Of a stretch of 11,972 nt of DNA, positions 6,314 to 11,972 are shown in pieces. Every line of letters starts with the position of its first letter. Position 1 is the first letter of the stretch. Under the pieces are notes generated by a model. That model was not told where the DNA came from and made no database searches. It worked only from the letters and a program-made list of their open reading frames with translations. Origin of the DNA: Succinivibrionaceae bacterium UBA3769 (GTDB taxonomy: Bacteria > Pseudomonadota > Gammaproteobacteria > Enterobacterales > Succinivibrionaceae); the NCBI GenBank assembly GCA_002372325.1, contig DFFT01000053.1, positions 1 through 11,972 on the forward strand, given 5' to 3'. The translations under genes and the position numbers were made by a program.

Positions 6314-7000
6314 ATGAACGATTATCCTTCCTCCCTGCCGCCTCCGCAGCAAAGAGGCTACAGCTGCAAAATCAGGCCCAACATGATCCGAACCCAGATG
6401 GCGGACGGTCATGTAAGGCAGAGACTGGTTAACACCGGAGCGCCTCATGAGCTCGCGGTTACCTTCATGTTTACCCAGACCCAGTATCAGGAATTCATGG
6501 CATGGTACCGGAATGACATCAGCTCTGGTCAGGACTGGTTCCGCATGAAGCTTCTTAACGAGTACGGCGGCACGGAATCCGTCTGCCGCATCCAGAACGG
6601 CGAGCTCTCCGCCTCCCTTAACTGCGTGAACGGCGAGGGGCCGTTATGGTCGGTGCAGTGCCGCCTTGATCTGGAGCCCGGCAGCGGAAGCAGCGGCGGT
6701 GGCGGAGGTGATGAGGTGTGGATCGATTCCGAAGGCTGGGATGAACTCTATGCCTATATCTATGTGCCCTATGCCGATACCGAGCCGTCATGGCCGGGGG
6801 TGAAGCTCGAGAAAAACAGTCAGGGGTATTACGTTCTCAGCATGGAGCTATTCAGCGGAATTCCCTGCGAAAGCACGGTGGAATTTCACAACAACCACGG
6901 CAAATACACCTACAGCATTTACCTCTTTGAAGCCAATGACTGGCCGGGGCGGATTATCAGGGTGCGGGAATATGAATCGGAAGTGGAGTACGTTTCATGA
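6314..7000 (+). CDS. Distal tail protein with C-terminal starch-binding (CBM26-like) module
   Basis: This protein of 228 residues begins four bases after the tape measure stop, with GGGGA lying inside the end of that gene. Residues 1-120 resemble the small conserved protein that follows the tape measure gene in many tailed phages of Gram-negative bacteria: YPSSLPPPQQRGYS near the start, then FMAWYRNDISSGQDWFRMKL and an SVQCRLDLE ending. A flexible linker (GSGSSGGGGGD, 123-133) leads to a second domain. This has GWDELYAYIY (141-150), WPGVKLEK (160-167), GYYVLSMEL and STVEFHNN, the order and aromatic pattern (Y-x-Y, W-P-G, Tyr, F-N) of CBM26-type starch-binding modules found in amylases. I infer a surface-exposed glycan-binding decoration on the tail; the similarity is by eye and ligand specificity is unknown. 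Confidence 0.8.
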   Translation: MNDYPSSLPPPQQRGYSCKIRPNMIRTQMADGHVRQRLVNTGAPHELAVTFMFTQTQYQEFMAWYRNDISSGQDWFRMKLLNEYGGTESVCRIQNGELSASLNCVNGEGPLWSVQCRLDLEPGSGSSGGGGGDEVWIDSEGWDELYAYIYVPYADTEPSWPGVKLEKNSQGYYVLSMELFSGIPCESTVEFHNNHGKYTYSIYLFEANDWPGRIIRVREYESEVEYVS

Positions 7001-7025
7001 GTAAGTTAAGGAGTAAGTTGAGGAG
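6999..7025 (+). promoter_or_regulatory. Tandem 12 bp repeat forming duplicated ribosome binding sites
   Basis: GAGTAAGTTAAG (6999-7010) is followed directly by GAGTAAGTTGAG (7011-7022), producing AAGGAG and AGGAG-like sites in tandem. The second site (7021-7025) is six bases before the ATG at 7032 and should be the active one. A short slip duplication is the simplest origin. Confidence 0.6.
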
Positions 7026-7031
7026 AGATAC

Positions 7032-7496
7032 ATGCTTTATTCTCTTGAAGAGATCTACGCCAGCGGCGGGAGGCTCCCCGTTGTTACCCTCGCCATTGCC
7101 AATGAGACTATAGGCGCGCTGCGTTATGTCCTGGGCTATGAGGACATGGAGCTTGACGGATACACCTACATGAAGTCAGCCTTTACCGTCTCCATGCCGG
7201 AGCGCTCGGACAGCGGGTTCAGCGACCTTTCCTTCGGCGTTGACGGAGTAAGCGGCGAGGCCTATGAATACATGACCCGGGTTATTGCTGCTCAGACTCC
7301 CTCATACATCACCGTTACCCAGTGGCACTACGAATATCGGGGCAAACTCTCCGAGCTCACCCTGACCATCACCGGAGGGCGCATCACCCGGGAATCGGCA
7401 ACGTTCACCGCCTCCTTCTGCGACATGCTGAATCTTGAGTTCCCGCGCCTCCGCTACACTGCGGGAAATGCGCCGGGGCTTAAATATGCAGCTTAA
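7032..7496 (+). CDS. DUF1833-family phage tail protein
   Basis: This protein of 154 residues has the layout of DUF1833 phage proteins: an N-terminal LEEIYASGGRLPVVTLAI strand pair, then RYVLGYEDMELDGYTY, FTVSMPERSDSGFSDLSFGVD and VSGEAYEYM. Members lie between the tape measure and the NlpC/P60 gene and are thought to build the distal tail or baseplate hub; no enzyme activity is known. The ATG follows the duplicated AGGAG site. The last 11 bases overlap the start of the next gene, so translation is probably coupled. Length is normal for the family. Confidence 0.8.
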   Translation: MLYSLEEIYASGGRLPVVTLAIANETIGALRYVLGYEDMELDGYTYMKSAFTVSMPERSDSGFSDLSFGVDGVSGEAYEYMTRVIAAQTPSYITVTQWHYEYRGKLSELTLTITGGRITRESATFTASFCDMLNLEFPRLRYTAGNAPGLKYAA

Positions 7497-7854
7497 CCAT
7501 TACCTTCTCATCAGACACACACCAAATGGCAGGAAGTACCCGTACCTTGACTGCTGGGGCCTTGTTATCGAGTTTTACCGCCGGGAGCTCGGCACAGAGC
7601 TTGATGAATGCGCGGATTTCAGCATCAGGGACGGGTATGAGAAGGAGAAGAATTCCTTCCGGGAGATCCCTCCTGATGAAGCGGCATTCGGCGATGTGAT
7701 TGCCTTTTTCCGTCACGGCGTGATTTTCCATGTCGCGGTGTTTCTCGGGAAAGGCGAAATGCTCCATACCGGGCTTAACCGTCATGCCCGGGCGGAAAAG
7801 ATCAAATCACTGCAATTTGCGGAGAGCCGGTTCTTCCGTCATGCCCGCCGCTGA
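7486..7854 (+). CDS. NlpC/P60-type tail assembly peptidase
   Basis: This 122-residue protein is an NlpC/P60-fold cysteine hydrolase of the kind found in phage tails (lambda gpK-like). It probably cuts cell-wall peptides during DNA entry or matures the tail tip. The nucleophile Cys23 lies in YLDCWGLVIEFYRRELG. His82 lies in the conserved GD...F..HGVIFHVAVFLG block and His94 in GEMLHT, which together fit the Cys-His-His triad. I chose the ATG at 7486, overlapping the previous gene by 11 bases; a TTG at 7435 in the same frame would add 17 residues unlike the family and deepen the overlap. The lambda gpK N-terminal JAB domain is absent. Followed by an unusual 221 bp gap. Confidence 0.88.
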   Translation: MQLNHYLLIRHTPNGRKYPYLDCWGLVIEFYRRELGTELDECADFSIRDGYEKEKNSFREIPPDEAAFGDVIAFFRHGVIFHVAVFLGKGEMLHTGLNRHARAEKIKSLQFAESRFFRHARR

Positions 7855-7883
7855 AAATGCCCGTTTTTGCTCATTTTTTGTAC

Positions 7884-8005
7884 AGAATGCAGGTCTATGA
7901 AGGTCTTCTAATAAAACTAGTATAGGGCGATTAAAAGGTTAAAAAATAACCAATTAATAGGCCTATAGGGGAGTTTACGGAATGACATACATAGACCTGC
8001 ATTCT
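7884..8005. repeat. Perfect 16 bp inverted repeat with 90 bp spacer
   Basis: AGAATGCAGGTCTATG (7884-7899) is exactly the reverse complement of CATAGACCTGCATTCT (7990-8005). The arms could form a long stem in the mRNA leader of the tail-tip gene, or be the ends of a small inserted element. No target duplication is visible outside the arms. Confidence 0.9.
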
Positions 8006-8049
8006 TTGATGGAAATGCTCGCATGAAGAGCGTTTCTGACGCAAAATTC

Positions 8050-8071
8050 GGGGTCTTTGCCCCATAAGGAG
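8050..8071 (+). promoter_or_regulatory. Hairpin adjoining the ribosome binding site of the tail-tip gene
   Basis: GGGG (8050-8053) and CCCC (8060-8063) enclose TCTTTG. Two bases later comes AAGGAG (8066-8071), four bases before the ATG at 8076. The hairpin is not followed by a T-run, so it is more likely a structure affecting ribosome access than a terminator. Confidence 0.45.
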
Positions 8072-8075
8072 ATCC

Positions 8076-11000
8076 ATGAAACTTGAAGTTGTAACCCGTG
8101 AAGACCTGAACCGGGCGCTGGAGCAGCTTGATCTGCCGGAGTACAGCGGCAGTCTCGCCGCCCTTCTGAAAAGCCAGATCGCCTCATACGATCCTGCCAT
8201 AACGCCCTACCTCTCCCTGTACGTTAACGGCAGAAAGACAGAACAGGAAAAGTGGCCGGAGCTCTTTGTCAGCTCTGATGATCATCTTAAGTTCGTCATC
8301 GAACCCGGGGTAACCGGCACTGCCATTGCCGCCGTGATCTCCGTGGTGGTTGGCGTGGCCAGCGCTGTCTATGCCATGACCAGCATGCATAAGCTGGGCA
8401 AAAACAAGCAGAAAAGCACCCGGCAGGGCACCTCGATCTATGACGTGAACGTCCAGGGCAACAAGGCAAAGCTGATGGAGATCATCCCGGAGAACTTCGG
8501 CTTCTTCAAAAGGTTTCCGGATTACTTGGCTGATCGTCATGTGTTTTACCGCAACAACACTCTCTTATGCGACATGATCCTGTGCCAGGGCATCGGGCAT
8601 TACGACTATCGCCCCGACCACTCTGACATCTACATCGGCGAGACTCCCCTAAGCGAACTCAGTGGCTGCTCGGCTTATGTCATTGAGCCGGGAGAAAGGA
8701 TCACCGCCGAGAACTCCCCGGAGGATAAATCCTGGTACTGCTGGTATTCATCCACCGAGGTTACCCAGAGCGGTCATACCCTGAAAAGCCCCCGGGGGGA
8801 AATCAAAGCATCCTCCATGGACGGGGCAAATCTGGCATTCCGGGGTAACACCTTCAGCGGCTATTCCTACCGGGTGTTTACCCGGGGATATGGCGGGGGC
8901 TGCTCCGGGGCCGGCATGGAGACCTTCCGCATCAAGGAGAATCTTGACCTGAAATGGGCGGACGGCACCGTTTTTGAGTTAAGCGGCGCCGGGAATATTC
9001 GCTTGGTCAGCGCGGAGATCGTTGCTGCGGAAACAGACGCGGCTTCCGGCATTACCATGCTCACCCTGAAATGCGCTGCCGGCTTTGCCCCGGATGAGTT
9101 TTTCCGGGGAAGAGTCACCGAGGTTAAGACTTTTTCTGATGAAGAAACCGGAAAGGAAATACAGACCGCGGTGATTGTCCGTAACGGCGATTACCTTAAG
9201 GTCACCCTCTCCGCCATAGCCTCCGTCACCTATGACGCCGTTCCGTTTGGCTCCGGCGGCGGCAGAACCGTAACTGAGGATGAAGAAAATACCGTAACTG
9301 CTCTCTGTGAAATCCTTGAAGTGGACTCTGATGGCGCCGGGATCGTTACGCTGAAGTTCGAGAGCGCGGATCTGACCGTTCCCGATTACCCGGAGGAGGT
9401 TACTCCGTCTCAGCCGTACACGCAGATCACCGGTACGGGAAATCGCCTGGCGGGGACTGTGTTTCAGCCGAAGCCTGCGGATTATCCTTACGACGATAAC
9501 GGCTTTTACGAGATCGTAAGTTCTGCCGGCGGCATCTACACGGTTAAGCGCCTCAATGACAGCTATGGTGAAGTATCAGACTGGCCCGGCTTTTATTCCG
9601 CCGGAGTCAATCAGGAGAATGTGCTCTTTACGCTTATCAGCGGTCAGGCCAGCGACGGCGGTTACGCTGGGCCTTACCGGGCATGTCCCTACGGCGCGGA
9701 ATCAGACATCTTCGAGCTTGATTTCTCCCTGCCGCAGGGACTCGGGAAACTCAACGATAACGGCGAGTTTGACAGGCTCACCGTCAGCATTCAGATCGAG
9801 TACCGGAGAGCCGGTTCCAATGACGAATACACCGTAATCGAGAAGACCTGGACGAACAATACCAATGACCAGCTTGCCGAGACCGTCAGAATCGAGCTGG
9901 AAACTTCCGGGAATTACGAATTCCGGGTTCTCAGAACCTCGCAGGAGGACGGATCCTCCCGGGCTCTTGAGGAGATCAAGTGGACAGGGCTTAAGAGCGT
10001 CATCAGCGTCATTGACCATTATGACAACATGACGGTGCTTATCTGCCGGTTCATGGGCAACGAGACTCTTTCAGAACTCTCGGAGAACCAGCTTGCCACC
10101 TACTGGACAAGAAAGCTCCCGGATGTGAGATACGGATATTCAGTCACAGCCGATCAGCCTCTCGTGCCAACAAGGGACATTGCTCCGGTGGTGCAGTACA
10201 TTGTGCGGAACTCCAAATACCGCAATATTCTGGATGAGGATACGCTCATGGACTTTGATGAACTCTGGCGGTCTCAGGGCCTGGAGTGCAACGGCTCCAT
10301 AGACAGCGACAGCACACTTCTGGAATCGCTCAGAGATGTGCTTAACTGCGGCTTTGCGGTTCCGGTGGTGCGGGACAACACCTTATCCATCAAGAGGCTT
10401 TATGCCGGAGCCCATCCGGTGCAGATCTTCACCAAAAGCAACATGACCTCAAGCCCGGTGATCACCTGTTCGCTCCCTCGGGAGGATGACGTGGACGAGG
10501 TGGTGGTGAATTTCACCTCCCCGCAAACCTACAAGACCGAAACCTTGTACTGCCATGTCGATGCGGACGGGAATAAGCGCATCACGGACTTTCCCGAATC
10601 CGACAATCAGGAGCAGCTTGAAGCCTGGGGCGTAACGGACTATGACCATGCGGTGGCTCTCGGCATGAGGCGCCTCCGGTATCTCAGAAACACCAGAGTT
10701 ACCTATGAAATCAGGACGGAGCTTAACGGCCTTAACTGTCAGTTCAATGATTTAGTGGGTCTGATGCTCGATGAGAACCTCTCCAACATCACGGGCAGAA
10801 TAACCGGAATCAGCGGTCAGACCGTAACCACGGACATAGAACTTCCGGAGGGAGACTCCGAAGGCATTGTGTATATCTCAAGGAAGGACGGCTCCTACGG
10901 GGAATATACCTTTTACCGCTATGACAGCCATACCCTCTGTCTTGACACCAGCCCGGATCTGGAATGGGACAGCGAGTTTGGGAAGTCCCTCGAGTATCCG

Positions 11001-11135
11001 CTCTTTGCCATCGGGGAACTCCGGCTCTGCTGGGTTACCGCCGTTAAGCCGGAAAGCGGCAACCGCTGCTCCCTTAAGCTCATCAACTACTCGGAAGACA
11101 TTTTCAAAGACGACATCAAGGAGAAATACCAATGA
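8076..11135 (+). CDS. TipJ/gpJ-like phage tail-tip attachment protein
   Basis: This 1019-residue protein is the large tail-tip (host specificity) protein that contacts the receptor; lambda gpJ has a similar size. Residues 1-75 look like the short leader domain seen in TipJ-type proteins. A hydrophobic Gly/Ala/Val segment (79-101) follows, then VQGNKAKLMEIIPENFGFF (126-144), the conserved N-terminal gpJ/TipJ motif (sgN...IP...G). The central part contains the repeated strand-rich regions typical of the family. Residues 650-790, including DTLMDFDELW and SLRDVLNCGFAVPVV, correspond to the phage tail-3/gpJ core. The C-terminal 230 residues are beta-rich and likely receptor-proximal. AAGGAG precedes the ATG. 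The TGA overlaps the start of the glycosyltransferase gene (ATGA), so the two are translationally coupled. Confidence 0.88.
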   Translation: MKLEVVTREDLNRALEQLDLPEYSGSLAALLKSQIASYDPAITPYLSLYVNGRKTEQEKWPELFVSSDDHLKFVIEPGVTGTAIAAVISVVVGVASAVYAMTSMHKLGKNKQKSTRQGTSIYDVNVQGNKAKLMEIIPENFGFFKRFPDYLADRHVFYRNNTLLCDMILCQGIGHYDYRPDHSDIYIGETPLSELSGCSAYVIEPGERITAENSPEDKSWYCWYSSTEVTQSGHTLKSPRGEIKASSMDGANLAFRGNTFSGYSYRVFTRGYGGGCSGAGMETFRIKENLDLKWADGTVFELSGAGNIRLVSAEIVAAETDAASGITMLTLKCAAGFAPDEFFRGRVTEVKTFSDEETGKEIQTAVIVRNGDYLKVTLSAIASVTYDAVPFGSGGGRTVTEDEENTVTALCEILEVDSDGAGIVTLKFESADLTVPDYPEEVTPSQPYTQITGTGNRLAGTVFQPKPADYPYDDNGFYEIVSSAGGIYTVKRLNDSYGEVSDWPGFYSAGVNQENVLFTLISGQASDGGYAGPYRACPYGAESDIFELDFSLPQGLGKLNDNGEFDRLTVSIQIEYRRAGSNDEYTVIEKTWTNNTNDQLAETVRIELETSGNYEFRVLRTSQEDGSSRALEEIKWTGLKSVISVIDHYDNMTVLICRFMGNETLSELSENQLATYWTRKLPDVRYGYSVTADQPLVPTRDIAPVVQYIVRNSKYRNILDEDTLMDFDELWRSQGLECNGSIDSDSTLLESLRDVLNCGFAVPVVRDNTLSIKRLYAGAHPVQIFTKSNMTSSPVITCSLPREDDVDEVVVNFTSPQTYKTETLYCHVDADGNKRITDFPESDNQEQLEAWGVTDYDHAVALGMRRLRYLRNTRVTYEIRTELNGLNCQFNDLVGLMLDENLSNITGRITGISGQTVTTDIELPEGDSEGIVYISRKDGSYGEYTFYRYDSHTLCLDTSPDLEWDSEFGKSLEYPLFAIGELRLCWVTAVKPESGNRCSLKLINYSEDIFKDDIKEKYQ

Positions 11136-11965
11136 AGGCATTCGCAGTTCTGGACTCAGGGTACATCAATCAGGCGGTGGTATCCCTGAGTTCCTTTTTC
11201 AGATACAACCGCATCAAGCTCGTCATTTACGCCGAGAATAACACTGACCTCTCGAGGCTCATGGCCATTCTGCCGAATAACCTTGCGGAGATAAGGCTCG
11301 TGGATTTCCCGCAGCATGAGCTTTTTGCTACCGTGGGCGGCAACCGGCTCATGGTTCATCGCAGCGCTGTTCCGGCCATCGCTCAGAGGATCAGGGCTCT
11401 GGAAGAAGTTTCTGCAGAAACGGATTGTGTCCTGAACTTCGACCTGGACACGCTGTTCCTTGGCTCTCTGGTGCCGCTCCTTGAGGAGATCACGGCGGAA
11501 CATGAGACCGGCATCTTCGGCGTCAATGAACGGGAGAACCGGAATAAGTGGATGAAGGGGATGCATCTCACGGAAGTGGTTAACACCCCGCTGTATTTCA
11601 ACACCGGACTTATGTGCTACAAGGCCGATTGTACTGGTCTTTATGACAGCTTCATCAGAACTCTTGAGCAGCATGGCCCCTTCATGTACTGCCCGGAGCA
11701 GGACTTCATCAATCTTCATTTCAAAAAGAAATACCCGCTTGCCAATGAGTTCAACGCAATGTGGTTCAACCCCGGCTACCGGGAAATGGCTCCTCTGATG
11801 GTGCATTATCTTTCCCTGGAGAAGCCCTGGAACCGGTTCATCTCTCTTGATTACCGGGCCTATGCCTGGTGGAGAAAATACCTCTCCGCCTGCGAACGGG
11901 TGGCAGGCTATCTCGACAGAGACTTCATCGGACGGGTGCGAAGCAACGTAAGCAGAGTGAAATGA
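11132..11965 (+). CDS. Glycosyltransferase family 8-like protein
   Basis: The 277-residue product has the GT-A fold landmarks of family GT8, retaining enzymes that move alpha-linked sugars from nucleotide sugars (LPS glucosyl/galactosyltransferases, glycogenin). The metal-binding D-x-D is FDLDTLF (D104, D106). YFNTGL (155-160) corresponds to the N-x-G motif, CPEQDFIN (187-194) to the DQD..N motif, and HY...EKPW (225-233) to the C-terminal H...KPW metal and diphosphate site. All key residues are present, so it should be active. No signal peptide or membrane segment is seen; it probably acts in the cytoplasm. AAGGAG lies eight bases before the ATG, which overlaps the tail-tip gene stop by four bases. 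This coupling suggests it modifies the tail tip or a surface glycan during infection. Acceptor and donor sugars are unknown. Confidence 0.85.
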   Translation: MKAFAVLDSGYINQAVVSLSSFFRYNRIKLVIYAENNTDLSRLMAILPNNLAEIRLVDFPQHELFATVGGNRLMVHRSAVPAIAQRIRALEEVSAETDCVLNFDLDTLFLGSLVPLLEEITAEHETGIFGVNERENRNKWMKGMHLTEVVNTPLYFNTGLMCYKADCTGLYDSFIRTLEQHGPFMYCPEQDFINLHFKKKYPLANEFNAMWFNPGYREMAPLMVHYLSLEKPWNRFISLDYRAYAWWRKYLSACERVAGYLDRDFIGRVRSNVSRVK

Positions 11966-11972
11966 CGGGCGG

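Larger units (their letters stand above)
7855..8075. other. AT-rich structured intergenic region before the tail-tip gene
   Basis: No gene is evident in these 221 bases, the only sizeable gap in an otherwise packed operon, and its centre (7905-7965) is strikingly AT-rich. It contains a perfect 16 bp inverted repeat (7884-7899 and 7990-8005), a small hairpin GGTTA-AAAAA-TAACC (7937-7951), an 8 bp palindrome CCTATAGG (7962-7969) and the hairpin next to the ribosome binding site at 8050. A weak stem AAAATG/CATTTT (7854-7877) followed by T residues may attenuate transcription after the peptidase gene. I see no convincing promoter. Confidence 0.6.

Noticed and set aside
7884..8005. CRISPR-like repeat
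   Set aside because: There are only two inverted arms, not regularly spaced direct repeats.
8050..8063. GGGG/CCCC hairpin as a terminator
   Set aside because: No T-run follows and it sits beside the ribosome binding site, so a translational role is more plausible.
8076..11135. Diversity-generating retroelement target in the tail-tip gene
   Set aside because: No reverse transcriptase, no template repeat and no second copy of the C-terminal segment are present in the window.
11156..11806. Leftward frame of 216 codons opposite the glycosyltransferase
   Set aside because: Antisense shadow of a gene with full GT8 motifs; no independent support.
11962..11972. Possible next gene starting at ATGA overlapping the glycosyltransferase stop
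   Set aside because: The overlap mimics the preceding gene junction, but only three codons are visible and there is no clear ribosome binding site.

Overview
The window joins two kinds of DNA. From about 3587 to the right edge lies a compact rightward tail operon of a siphovirus-type phage or prophage: tape measure protein, a small distal-tail protein carrying a carbohydrate-binding-like module, a DUF1833-type protein, an NlpC/P60 tail hydrolase, a large TipJ/gpJ-like tail-tip attachment protein and a GT8-family glycosyltransferase. This part is visibly GC-rich, densely packed and uses overlapping or nearly touching genes. The host is probably a Gram-negative gut or rumen bacterium: the tail genes have a lambda/TipJ flavour, and the cargo ATPase belongs to a family abundant in intestinal bacteria. 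The species cannot be named from the sequence.

The left 3.5 kb is AT-rich and runs mainly leftward. It holds an AAA-ATPase-like/PD-(D/E)XK protein and an aldo/keto reductase. Each has a private extended -10 promoter candidate and each is followed by a GGATCTC...GAGATCC hairpin terminator, which is the layout of phage 'morons'. Between and around them are phage gene scraps: two diverged copies of the 3' end of one unidentified, probably late-tail, gene (102 bp direct repeats, about 79% identical), a shard of a type I restriction enzyme R subunit, and a second copy of the tape measure gene's 5' end.

The segment 236-3536 is bounded by a 109/110 bp inverted repeat. Each arm contains a terminator, the tape measure ribosome binding site and its first 20 codons. 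If the segment were flipped, the cargo genes would read in the same direction as the tail operon, in the order tail-gene 3' end, reductase, terminator, tail-gene 3' end copy, ATPase, terminator, tape measure. The present orientation therefore looks like an inversion or rearrangement of a cargo locus just upstream of the tape measure gene. The left arm is cut at 127, where unrelated AT-rich DNA begins that may be the end of an insertion sequence.

Within the tail operon the most unusual points are the starch-binding (CBM26-like) module joined by a glycine-rich linker to a tail protein, and the GT8 glycosyltransferase translationally coupled to the tail-tip gene. Together they suggest a glycan-directed function in this tail module. 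A 221 bp AT-rich intergenic region with a perfect 16 bp inverted repeat precedes the tail-tip gene.
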